A stretch of 64,000 nucleotides of DNA from Komarekiella delphini-convector SJRDD-AB1 (GTDB lineage: Bacteria > Cyanobacteriota > Cyanobacteriia > Cyanobacteriales > Nostocaceae): the NCBI RefSeq assembly GCF_014831675.1, contig NZ_VJXY01000036.1, positions 1-64,000 of the forward strand, read 5' to 3'. The notes under the pieces are model-generated. The model was given only the letters and a program-made list of their open reading frames with translations, was not told where the DNA came from and made no database searches. A program made the position numbers and the translations under genes. Below are positions 35,170 through 43,933 of this stretch, in pieces (the first letter of the stretch is position 1; every line of letters begins with the position of its first letter).

Positions 35170-36423
35170 TTACGCAATAAGTGGGGGAAGTAGAGATGCA
35201 TCGACGTAACTAAGAATTTTTGCCGCTCTATTTTCCCAAGAAAATTGCTTGACAAACTCAACACTATCTGGATAACCCTCTACTTTTCTGGGATGAGTTT
35301 TTAAAACACGCTTCAGACATTCGGCGAATTTGCTTGGATTATCTGGCTCACACCAAGCAGCGATGGCTTCTCTACGAGAGGCTTTGCCAACGCCAACACC
35401 TCCGGTGAACGCTTGAATATCTTGAAACTCAATTAATGAGGGAATTTCTGTGGCTACAATGGGAGTTCCAGAGGCGAAGTAGTCAAACAGCTTTAGGGGA
35501 GATGTAAAAGTTGCTGCCTTTCCTGAACAATGAGGATGAGCTAAAATATCGGCTGCTTGTAGCAAAGATGCTAACTCATCATGCAAAACATAGCCCAAAA
35601 ATGTAATATTATAAACTTGCTTTTCTTTTGCTAATTGCTGATAGTATTCGACTTCTGTTGGCTTACCACCTGCACAGACAAATTGCACATTTGGCATTTC
35701 ACTAGCCACATCAATTAGTACGTCAATACCCTTGAATTGTTGTAGCGCTCCTGCATACACTATCAAATGCGATCGCTCCATCAGTAATTTTTTGCGCCAT
35801 TCCGCCGCTTTTTCTGGTTGTCTCTGCATAAATAAGCGGTTAAAACCATTGTGCAGCTTAATCACTTTTTCTGGTGGAATGCCATTTTTAATCATGGTTT
35901 CGCGGATGGTGTCTACAACTGTGACAGCAATTTGAAACAGCGGACTTTTAACAATTTCTGGCTCGAATAGTTTATCTTCATGGTGATGGTGTTCGTAGAT
36001 TGCAGGAATGCCATTTTTAATCGCAGCTTTGACGAAATTCCAGTTACGACTGTGGACAAGTTTGGTAGTAGGAAGTATATGAAATGGTAAATAATATTTG
36101 CTGGCAATGGTGTTAGAGTCAGTGAATTTGCTTTGAAAATGGTCAATTGGCCAAGGCATCGGTAAGGGAGAAACTTTTAACTTGTCATGGAGATTGTAAT
36201 ATTTGATAAGTTCTGTTGGAGTTTTTCTAGGTTGAAAAGGACGAACTAAATTAGCTGGTTTAATAGCTCTAGAATTTTTATCAGGGTATACCAAAACTGT
36301 TGAATATCCTAAGTTAGCGGCTGCATTAGCTGCATTTGTAGACTGTACTAAGTGAGCTTCTGGCTGGGGCAAATTTTCACCAATAAAAAAAACATAGTGT
36401 TTTTTTAAAGCAATATTTTTCAT
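35170..36423 (-). CDS. GT4-family glycosyltransferase with an in-frame repeat-derived insert
   Basis: This 417-residue GT-B protein starts at ATG 36423, 4 bases after the ABC-exporter gene stops (an upstream TTG would overlap it). The N-terminus KKHYVFFIGENLPQPEAHLV, LIVYAGALQQFKGIDVLIDVA, FVCAGGKP and TFTSPLKLFDYFASGTPIVA fit a GT4 with the acidic pair weakly conserved. Between EIPSLIEFQDIQ and AIAAWCEPDNP lies an Ala/Gly-rich stretch, AFTGGVGVGKASRRE, encoded by DNA (35366-35413) that matches an intergenic repeat near 48908 at 22 of 26 bases. This is probably an in-frame repeat insertion on the protein surface. Confidence 0.87.
   Translation of the reverse strand: MKNIALKKHYVFFIGENLPQPEAHLVQSTNAANAAANLGYSTVLVYPDKNSRAIKPANLVRPFQPRKTPTELIKYYNLHDKLKVSPLPMPWPIDHFQSKFTDSNTIASKYYLPFHILPTTKLVHSRNWNFVKAAIKNGIPAIYEHHHHEDKLFEPEIVKSPLFQIAVTVVDTIRETMIKNGIPPEKVIKLHNGFNRLFMQRQPEKAAEWRKKLLMERSHLIVYAGALQQFKGIDVLIDVASEMPNVQFVCAGGKPTEVEYYQQLAKEKQVYNITFLGYVLHDELASLLQAADILAHPHCSGKAATFTSPLKLFDYFASGTPIVATEIPSLIEFQDIQAFTGGVGVGKASRREAIAAWCEPDNPSKFAECLKRVLKTHPRKVEGYPDSVEFVKQFSWENRAAKILSYVDASLLPPLIA
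35366..35413. repeat. Interspersed repeat inserted in the GT4 coding sequence
   Basis: The core 35386-35411 (GCCAACGCCAACACCTCC...) matches 48908-48933 in the intergenic hairpin array at 22 of 26 bases. It encodes AFTGGVGVGKASRRE on the minus strand without breaking the frame. Confidence 0.6.
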
Positions 36424-36427
36424 AAAT

Positions 36428-38677
36428 TTAGTTAGTAATACTATCCTCAAATTTTTCTAAGTTATCGAGTAGATAGATAGCAGCTTCATAAGTTTCTGTA
36501 ACTAATTTATTTTGTTCGTTGTGCGTAGATATTAAATTATCAGCTAGAGAGCGAAGAGAGCTAAGTATGGGATTAAGACAAGTCCTAAACTCAACGGAAA
36601 TATGATTAAATGTTTCATATTCACTGGTTGCAATATTCTGATTTTGCTCAGAAAGTGAGAGGAATTTACCTTTCAACTGCATGTTAACAACATCATCAAA
36701 AACATCAATGGTATTAAGAATTCTCCAGGCTGATTTATAGGATTCTTCAATTAATTCTTGCCGCTCTTGAGAATTGTCTACCATTTCATCAAGTAATAAG
36801 CGTAAAAACCCAATCATTGAGTTCAACTGCGTCCGAATTTCGTGAGAGATGCGGAGCAAGCTTTGATTACGTTTAACAATAGCTTCTGGGCGTTCAGCAA
36901 ATTGCATTGAATAGAGGCGTGAGTAGTAACCGCCTTTTTGTAAAAGTTCTTCATGGGTTCCCACCTCTACCACCCGTCCTTGATCCAATACAGCAATTTG
37001 ATCGGCTTTTTGGACTGTAGAAAGACGGTGAGCAATTACTAGGGTTGTCCGATCGCGACTGAGATCATCGAGTGCAGCTTGTACTAAGCGTTCGGAAACG
37101 GTATCTAAAGCACTGGTGGCTTCATCAAGTATGAGAATGTCTGGATTTTGTAGCAGTGCGCGAGCGATCGCTAATCTTTGTCTTTGTCCACCAGACAACA
37201 TGACGCCGCGATCGCCAATCAGGGTGTCAAAACCTTGGGGTAATTTACTGATAAACTCATAGGCATTTGCTCGCTTTGCTGCTGTGATAATTTCATCCTC
37301 GGTAGCCTCTGGTCGTCCATAAGCAATGTTATTTCCTACCGAGTCATTGAACAGAAAGGTATCTTGACTGACAATTCCCATCCGCTTTCGCAGGGATACA
37401 GCATCAAACTCGCGCAAATCAATGCCATCAATGGTAATGCAGCCAGATGTTGGGTCGTAAAATCTGGGTAAAAGGTCTGCCAAAGTGGATTTACCAGCAC
37501 CGGAACCGCCTACTAAAGCTAAGGTTGTGCCATGTGGTAAGTATAAATTCACATCTTTGAGCACCAACTTTTCATGACTGGGGTAAGCAAAGGAAAGGGA
37601 ATTAAAACGTACTCCCTCTTGTAATTTCGTGTAGGGAAGCTTACCGTTACCCATGAATGGCTTATCATCCAAGCTCAAAAATTCACTTGTTACGTCCACA
37701 CTGGTAGCAGTACTTGCAAAGTTGCTGCGAATAGTATTTAACTCAGAAATTAATGGCAGTACTCGCAGCAGTAAGAATAGATATGTTAGAAGTACAGGGG
37801 CCAGGGAAGTAATTTGGTCGGCAAAGAAAATTTTACTCAAAAGTATAATCAGCAGTAAAGCTGTAATACCCATGACTTCACTCAGGGGTGTTATCGCTCC
37901 CGAATTAACCTGAGATTGAAAATCTGCTTTTTCGCGATCGCGGATTAATTTCTTAATTCGTTGATATTCTTTTTCTTCATTTCCAGTTGCTTTGACTAAC
38001 CTAACTCCATTCAGAGTTTCCAGCACAGTAATTGAATATGCTTTAGACATATCGCTAAGCTGTTTACCAAACTTTTTAGAGCGATAAATAGCATACTGAT
38101 TTATTAAAGTTACTAACGATAGCAAAATCGTTGAAGCAATCGTTAGCTGCCAAGAAATTGACAATAACAACCCAACAAAAACTAAAATAGTAATCCCTAA
38201 AATACCTAGCTTGACTGTACTACCTACAGCGCCGGCTGCACGACCAATTTCTCCACCAAGTCGATTAATTAAATCACCAACTTTCGTTTTGGCGTAATAA
38301 TCTATATCAATTTCTAGCAATAATCTTAGTCCGGCTTCTCGCATATCTGCTGTCAATGCTCGTGTTAAAGAACTCGATGCTAAAGCACTGGCATAAGCCG
38401 CTAAGTTTTTTAAAATAATTGTGAATATAATAGCTCCAGCCATTACTCCTGTGCGGTAATTTGCTGAAATATTATCAAAGGGAGACATTATTGTTTTGAG
38501 AAGAGTAGGAGCACTACTTAAATCTACTTCTTGTCCGACAATTCTTAAAACTACTGGTACAATTAGAGCCGTGCTGACCCCATTAAATAAAGCTCCAGAA
38601 AATCCTAACAATATTGTCAATAGAATCAAACCTGGATAGGGTTTAGCAAATCTTAGTAGTAATTTTCTGGTAGACAT
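36428..38677 (-). CDS. ABC exporter (fused TM and ATPase) with tandem histidine-kinase-like C-terminal tail
   Basis: This 749-residue protein has an exporter TM domain (six helices, about 15-310), then a nucleotide-binding domain: Walker A GGSGAGKS (390-397), signature LSGGQ (494-498), Walker B ILILDE (514-519), H-loop His550. The first about 595 residues match the HepA/MsbA-like polysaccharide and lipid exporters. Residues 600-749 are unusual: an H-box, RISHEIRTQLNSMIGF (His612), then helix 2 (ERQELIEESYKSAWRIL). A second copy follows at about 690-745 (HISVEFRTCLNPILSSLRSL), in which the aligned His is Val695. No kinase ATPase domain follows. The neighbours are glycan genes, so it likely exports glycolipid; the tail may sense or dock a kinase or regulator. 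Confidence 0.92.
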   Translation of the reverse strand: MSTRKLLLRFAKPYPGLILLTILLGFSGALFNGVSTALIVPVVLRIVGQEVDLSSAPTLLKTIMSPFDNISANYRTGVMAGAIIFTIILKNLAAYASALASSSLTRALTADMREAGLRLLLEIDIDYYAKTKVGDLINRLGGEIGRAAGAVGSTVKLGILGITILVFVGLLLSISWQLTIASTILLSLVTLINQYAIYRSKKFGKQLSDMSKAYSITVLETLNGVRLVKATGNEEKEYQRIKKLIRDREKADFQSQVNSGAITPLSEVMGITALLLIILLSKIFFADQITSLAPVLLTYLFLLLRVLPLISELNTIRSNFASTATSVDVTSEFLSLDDKPFMGNGKLPYTKLQEGVRFNSLSFAYPSHEKLVLKDVNLYLPHGTTLALVGGSGAGKSTLADLLPRFYDPTSGCITIDGIDLREFDAVSLRKRMGIVSQDTFLFNDSVGNNIAYGRPEATEDEIITAAKRANAYEFISKLPQGFDTLIGDRGVMLSGGQRQRLAIARALLQNPDILILDEATSALDTVSERLVQAALDDLSRDRTTLVIAHRLSTVQKADQIAVLDQGRVVEVGTHEELLQKGGYYSRLYSMQFAERPEAIVKRNQSLLRISHEIRTQLNSMIGFLRLLLDEMVDNSQERQELIEESYKSAWRILNTIDVFDDVVNMQLKGKFLSLSEQNQNIATSEYETFNHISVEFRTCLNPILSSLRSLADNLISTHNEQNKLVTETYEAAIYLLDNLEKFEDSITN

Positions 38678-38870
38678 TGGCTATTTGTAAATTTACTTAT
38701 TAATTAATATTATTCACCAGTTAGTTGTTCAATTAGCTAATCATCAAATCAAAACACTAAATATTTTCATAAATTAGTTAAAACACAAATTTACCATAAT
38801 CCTAGCTTTTAAAGCTTTGACAAAATAGTTAATCTCATTACTTCCACATATAAATTACCTCCATCAATAT

Positions 38871-40034
38871 CTATAATCGAGAAATTATTGACTTGAGCGT
38901 CGAAGCCATCGCCTCTATGCTGTAGTGCTCCACACATCTTTCTCTTGCCTTGAGAGCTAGCTGATTCGCTGACTCTAAATCTTGAAATATCGATTGAATT
39001 TGTTCAGCAATTTGTTCAGGACAAGCAGGTTCAACTAAGTAACCAGTATTACCTAAAATTTTGGGAATATCTCCAACGCGAGTTGATAATACAGGTTTAG
39101 CCATTGCCATCCCATCTGTCAACTTGAGGGGAAATTGAGCGCGAGTTTCAAGAGTATCTCGCTGGGGAACAACAACAATGTGAGCAGCAGCTACTAAATC
39201 AGGCATAATATCAGCTGGATACTTTGGCAGTTTGATAATCCAGCGTCCCCACTGTTGTTGAAGTTGCTGATCATAATCATCATAAGGACTGCCACCCACA
39301 ATCACCAATTTTAAGTCTGGTTGATTAATTTTATCTAACGCTATTAGAACATCTTCTAAACCTTTATAAGGTCTTGGCGCACCAGGAAACATTAAAATAC
39401 GATATTCAGATAAACCATAGCGAATTCGACTCGATTCAGGTTCATATTGAGCAGGATCAAATAAGCAAATATCTTTACCATTGGGAACAAATGTACCGCC
39501 AAAACGCTGTTGCAAAAATGTAGTATGCACAGTCACAGCGTCAGCGCGACTTACTAAACCTTCCATCCATTTAACGTATAAAGGATGATAAGGATTTCTG
39601 AGTGCGCCGTCTGATTTTAATAATTCTCTAGCTAATTGTTTGAGTGTAGGATGATAATGCCAATCATCACCACCATGCCAGCTGAGTTCCCAATCATCTA
39701 TATCTAAAATGACTGGTTTTTGGCTATATAGTTTTTTGAGTAATGCAACTCCAAAGCTTGCTGTTTGTGGTTTAATTGCATAAATTATATCTCCATTTAT
39801 TTTTGGTAAAAGTTTTCTCATTTCGCCAAAAAAATCTGGAAAATTTTTGCCAGGTAAATGATAAACATTTAACTCTGATGGTAAATTTCGATATAAGTTT
39901 TTTCCAAATAAAAATCCCATAATTTCAACTTCCAGCCCTAAAGTTTTGAGGGCTGCTGCTATCAAGTATGCACGCAAAATAGCTGCACTTGATAAGTCTG
40001 AAACTAACAGTGATATTTTTGAAATTTTTTTCAC
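38871..40034 (-). CDS. GT4-family glycosyltransferase
   Basis: This 387-residue GT-B protein has the N-terminal ISKISLLVSDLSSAAILRAY and C-terminal ILMFPGAPRPYKGLEDVLIAL, LVIVGGSPYDDYDQQL and QFPLKLTDGMAMAKPVLSTR (acidic motif replaced by a Lys/Thr/Asp version). It lies 193 bases before the ABC exporter, and its start is 17 bases from the preceding GT8-like gene's stop. The sugar is unknown. Confidence 0.87.
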   Translation of the reverse strand: MKKISKISLLVSDLSSAAILRAYLIAAALKTLGLEVEIMGFLFGKNLYRNLPSELNVYHLPGKNFPDFFGEMRKLLPKINGDIIYAIKPQTASFGVALLKKLYSQKPVILDIDDWELSWHGGDDWHYHPTLKQLARELLKSDGALRNPYHPLYVKWMEGLVSRADAVTVHTTFLQQRFGGTFVPNGKDICLFDPAQYEPESSRIRYGLSEYRILMFPGAPRPYKGLEDVLIALDKINQPDLKLVIVGGSPYDDYDQQLQQQWGRWIIKLPKYPADIMPDLVAAAHIVVVPQRDTLETRAQFPLKLTDGMAMAKPVLSTRVGDIPKILGNTGYLVEPACPEQIAEQIQSIFQDLESANQLALKARERCVEHYSIEAMASTLKSIISRL

Positions 40035-40051
40035 TATTTTTTCACTGGTTT

Positions 40052-40891
40052 TTATTTAGTGCGCCAAGGATTTGTAACTTGATTCGGCAAAAATACTTTA
40101 GCGAATCTGTCAAAAACCCTTGTATACAAAGAACGAGTAATATTTTTAGCATATTGAGGACGGTAAGGATACGTACAGTGAAGTACTTTAATTTCATCTT
40201 GAATATTATAAGCGTCCTGCCATTTACTGAGATAATTGTATGTAGGTGGTAATATTTTCATCTTTGGATGTACAGATGCGATCGCAGAAGCAAATGCTCC
40301 TTGGTCTTTTAAAAGTAATTTATCTTGGTTATTTTTAACAATTTCAAAATAGTATTTAAATTTATCAAAAAATAACTTAGTTATCTCTGTTTTCCGAAAA
40401 GCCATAAAACCGCCATTATATTGCACACTATCTTCTTTTAAAGGTAGACCGATAGATTGCAGAATTGGTAAAACATTAGGCAAAAGGTCTTGTTGCTTTC
40501 CCCGTAATAAATTTGTTGCTTTAACAATATAAGGTTGCACATCCTCAGTTAATAAAAAATCATATTCATCTAAATACTCAAACACATCATTGATATCACA
40601 AAGTAAACAAATATCTGAATCTAGATAAATTGTTTGCTCAAAATCAGAAGCTTCATATAGAGCTAGTTTTGCGTGTCGTGATGCTAAAACAGGATTTTCA
40701 TTCGCCGGGGCTGGCTTTAAAGTTACATTTTTGAAAGCTTTGAGTAAAGGATAGAGAACTTTTGGAACTTGGTCAATTAGAATAATTATTGGTTCTTGAT
40801 GAAATTTCCTAATTGCTGCTAAAAAATGAATACAATCTTGAAAAGAGTAAAGACCTGTCAGAATTGTTATAAAGCCTCTTTTTGATTTCAT
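40052..40891 (-). CDS. GT8-like glycosyltransferase
   Basis: This 279-residue GT-A protein has the opening KRGFITILTGLYSFQDCIHF, the DXD-type FEQTIYLDSDICLL and the acceptor/metal region SVQYNGGFMAFRKTEI. The C-terminal HCTYPYRPQY is like the family's metal-binding His segment. It is distinct from the paralogous trio at 31204-34124 but has the same GT8-like layout. It is in an operon with the GT4 genes on both sides (8 and 17 base gaps). Activity is inferred from motifs. Confidence 0.82.
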   Translation of the reverse strand: MKSKRGFITILTGLYSFQDCIHFLAAIRKFHQEPIIILIDQVPKVLYPLLKAFKNVTLKPAPANENPVLASRHAKLALYEASDFEQTIYLDSDICLLCDINDVFEYLDEYDFLLTEDVQPYIVKATNLLRGKQQDLLPNVLPILQSIGLPLKEDSVQYNGGFMAFRKTEITKLFFDKFKYYFEIVKNNQDKLLLKDQGAFASAIASVHPKMKILPPTYNYLSKWQDAYNIQDEIKVLHCTYPYRPQYAKNITRSLYTRVFDRFAKVFLPNQVTNPWRTK

Positions 40892-40898
40892 ATAATAG

Positions 40899-41939
40899 TT
40901 ATTTTAAAAGTTCTTGCACTTCCAAAGAAAAGTTTTTCCAAGTCAAATGTTCAACAGTTTTACTGATATTAGCTGGAATATTAAAAGCCTGGTCGATTAA
41001 TTTACATACCACTTCACCGGGACTATCAATATCAAAGATAAAGCCATTTTCTCCATGATTAATGATATCAGGAGCAAATCCTGTTCTACTCGCTACAGGG
41101 ACAATATTACACATCATCGCTTCAATTAAAGGTATAGGGCCACCTTCTAATTTCGCAGGTGAAACAAAAACATCCATCTCAGCATAGTACTTAGGGTAAT
41201 CCGAATAAGGAGCTTGAATATAAGATAAGTTTGGTAAAGCAATTAGTTCTTCAAATCTTTCGTATTGATCCCAATCTCTACCCAAAAGAATAAACTTTCT
41301 ATGGGGCATTGACTTGATAATATTAAATATCAATTCTGGAGATTTTCTAGCATAGTATGCTGTACAAAAACCAACAGCGCCATTTAAACGTTGATGGGGT
41401 TGAAACATTGCAGGATCAGCACCACCCAAAATAAATGTCGTTTTTTTACTGTTTACCCCTTGGTTTTTGAGTAACTCTACAAATTGTGAGCAGGTACATA
41501 TAACTTTAGTACTTTGATTTAGCGTATAAATAAGTTCTTCATTGCTTCTACCAATATCTTTTGGATGTGTATACCAAACGAGTAGCTTGCTTTGCCAAAG
41601 AATCGGGTTTTGCTTTAAAGCTATAGGTAAAAAAGAGTAGTGAGCAAAAAAGTATGCTTTAGCTTGAGGTAGCTCGGTCAAAGAATATGCAAAAAAATAT
41701 TTACCTGGAAAATATGTAGCAATTTCTCTGCATATTGCTTCGAGTATCCAGCCTTTAGCATCGTGAATTACAAAAACTAGATCATATAGTTGATGATCAT
41801 CTAGATTATTTTTGATTAAATTGCTAAATTTTGATTTAGCTTTTTCCAAAATATAAGGATATTTATATTCTTTTACTTTAGCAATGCTGAAAATTTTAAA
41901 ACATATATTTTTGATTAACGGCTTATCTAAAAAATGCAT
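40899..41939 (-). CDS. GT4-family glycosyltransferase
   Basis: This 346-residue GT-B protein shows LVWYTHPKDIGRSNEELIY in the acceptor domain and VGFCTAYYARKSPELIFNII, FILLGRDWDQYERF and KLEGGPIPLIEAMMCNIVPVAS (EX7E-type E residues) in the donor domain. It begins the minus-strand glycan run. The start is ATG 41939 near a weak purine-rich region. It likely adds a sugar early in the repeat unit, but this is inferred. Confidence 0.87.
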   Translation of the reverse strand: MHFLDKPLIKNICFKIFSIAKVKEYKYPYILEKAKSKFSNLIKNNLDDHQLYDLVFVIHDAKGWILEAICREIATYFPGKYFFAYSLTELPQAKAYFFAHYSFLPIALKQNPILWQSKLLVWYTHPKDIGRSNEELIYTLNQSTKVICTCSQFVELLKNQGVNSKKTTFILGGADPAMFQPHQRLNGAVGFCTAYYARKSPELIFNIIKSMPHRKFILLGRDWDQYERFEELIALPNLSYIQAPYSDYPKYYAEMDVFVSPAKLEGGPIPLIEAMMCNIVPVASRTGFAPDIINHGENGFIFDIDSPGEVVCKLIDQAFNIPANISKTVEHLTWKNFSLEVQELLK

Positions 41940-42324
41940 TGTTTTAATCCATTTTTGTTTATTGAAATAAATTGGTTTTAAATATGTAATAGTATTATCT
42001 TTGACGTCTGAAAGCGAATCTTGATGATTCTTGATAATTAAATTATTTGATATCTTTAAAAGATAAAATAATATGATAAATTTAACTTTATATTTATAGT
42101 TATTCCTATAGAAATTTTACTGATAAATCTAGGTGAATTTTGTTATGAGTTGGTATATTTACCGTGGAAGTACGGTTGTACACTATCATGATTTATGAAG
42201 TAGTACAGTTATAATAGTGAAAGTATAAATAGTTGATGTAGCTTGTGCAAGTAACCCTGTTACTTACTGAGGTATAGGATTATTAATCAATACCAAACAT
42301 TTATTTGCGAAGGAGACAGAGGTA
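41940..42324. other. Divergent promoter region with one LexA-box-like palindrome
   Basis: AT-rich with no gene. AGTACGGTTGTACA (42169-42182) fits the cyanobacterial LexA consensus RGTACNNNDGTWCB at all but the last position. It lies about 140 bases upstream of gloB. No clear -10 was identified for either divergent gene. Confidence 0.4.
42169..42182. promoter_or_regulatory. Possible LexA-type operator
   Basis: Two GTAC half-sites separated by four bases (GTAC-GGTT-GTAC), 13 of 14 matching the published Anabaena LexA consensus RGTACNNNDGTWCB as recalled. It may occur by chance in AT-rich DNA; neither flanking gene is an obvious SOS gene. Confidence 0.25.
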
Positions 42325-43095
42325 ATGGAGGTAATGCGTCTTGAGGCACTCTCAGACAACTATATATTTTTACTGCACGACAGCAAACAAAATATTGCCG
42401 CTGTTGTCGATCCAGCGGAGGCGGAACCAGTCTTAAAGAAATTGACAGAACTAAAAGCTGATTTAGTAGCAATTTTTAACACGCACCACCATAACGATCA
42501 TGTGGGTGGTAACAAGCAGTTAATGCAACACTTCCCGAAAGTGACAGTTTATGGCGGAGCTGAGGATCGCGGACGAATTCCTGGACAACAGGTGTTTTTG
42601 CAACAAGGCGATCGCGTTGAGTTTGCAGACCGAATAGCTGAAGTAGTCTTCGTTCCCGGACATACTCGCGCTCACATTGCTTACTACTTTCCTCCAGAAC
42701 AAGCTGGTGTTGGGGACTTATTCTGTGGTGATACGCTGTTTGCTGGCGGTTGCGGTCGTTTATTTGAAGGGACACCAACGCAAATGGTAGACTCTTTAAG
42801 CAAATTGCGCTCTCTACCTAACGATACCCGCATCTGGTGCGCCCACGAATACACCTTAAAAAATCTGCAATTTGCTTTGACTGTGGATGGCGACAATGCC
42901 GACCTCAAGAAGCGCTACGATGAAGTCAAGGCTTACCGTAGTCGAGGAGAAGCGACGATTCCCTCGCTGTTGGGAGTGGAGAAGCGTACTAATCCCTTTT
43001 TACGTTGGGAGCAACCGTCATTACAATCAGCAGCCAAAAGCAGTGATCCTGTGCAAACCTTTGCTCGGATACGGGGAATGAAAGACAGATTTTAG
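42325..43095 (+). CDS. gloB: Hydroxyacylglutathione hydrolase (glyoxalase II)
   Basis: This 256-residue metallo-beta-lactamase-fold thioesterase hydrolyses S-lactoylglutathione to lactate, completing methylglyoxal detoxification in the cytosol. The binuclear metal motif is [10 protein letters not shown], with [31 protein letters not shown] and [13 protein letters not shown], plus the family C-terminal [10 protein letters not shown]. The length matches (250-260). The start ATG has AAGGAGA upstream. It is transcribed alone. Confidence 0.97.
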   Translation: MEVMRLEALSDNYIFLLHDSKQNIAAVVDPAEAEPVLKKLTELKADLVAIFNTHHHNDHVGGNKQLMQHFPKVTVYGGAEDRGRIPGQQVFLQQGDRVEFADRIAEVVFVPGHTRAHIAYYFPPEQAGVGDLFCGDTLFAGGCGRLFEGTPTQMVDSLSKLRSLPNDTRIWCAHEYTLKNLQFALTVDGDNADLKKRYDEVKAYRSRGEATIPSLLGVEKRTNPFLRWEQPSLQSAAKSSDPVQTFARIRGMKDRF

Positions 43096-43274
43096 TCAAG
43101 AGTTGACACGCTTTGTGATTTTTCTGACGCTAATAGTTGCGATCGCACCCTACCTTTCGCTACGATCTGTAAGCTTTAGGGTATAGGCAAAGCCGCTTGG
43201 AATACAGCTACACTCACATGAGCTATTCTGCCCAAACCTAAATTAATGAGATTTTACAGGAAAAACGAAAAACG

Positions 43275-43733
43275 ATGGCGAAACGCGTGCAATTAGTTTT
43301 AAATCAGGATATCAGCAAGCTGGGCAAATCTGGCGACTTAGTAGACGTAGCTCCCGGCTATGCTCGTAATTACTTGCTTCCTCAAAAATTGGCAACCCAT
43401 GCCACTCCCGGTATTCTCAAACAAGTAGAACGCCGTCGTGAACAAGAACGTCAACGGCAATTAGAACTTAGAGAACAAGCTCTGGTGCAAAAAGAAGCTT
43501 TGGAAAAAGTTGGTAGCTTGACAATTGCTAAGCAGGTTGGTGAAAACGAAGCAATTTTTGGTACTGTTACCACTCAAGAAGTTGCAGAGGCAATTCAAGC
43601 AGCTACCAATCAAGAAGTTGATCGGCGTGGCATTACTATCCCCGACATTAACCACCTTGGTACTTATAAAGCCGAAATTAAGCTGCATTCTGAAGTAACG
43701 GCGCAAGTCGATATTCAAGTTGTAGCCAGCTAG
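43275..43733 (+). CDS. rplI: 50S ribosomal protein L9
   Basis: This 152-residue protein binds 23S rRNA and is located in the large subunit. The N-terminal [20 protein letters not shown], then the [21 protein letters not shown] motif, the long connecting helix ([22 protein letters not shown]) and the C-terminal domain are all present. The length is typical (148-152). dnaB follows 200 bases later in the same orientation, as in many cyanobacteria and other bacteria. Confidence 0.98.
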   Translation: MAKRVQLVLNQDISKLGKSGDLVDVAPGYARNYLLPQKLATHATPGILKQVERRREQERQRQLELREQALVQKEALEKVGSLTIAKQVGENEAIFGTVTTQEVAEAIQAATNQEVDRRGITIPDINHLGTYKAEIKLHSEVTAQVDIQVVAS

Positions 43734-43734
43734 A

Positions 43735-43912
<178 letters not shown>

Positions 43913-43933
43913 CCTGACTTTTAATGTTTGATT

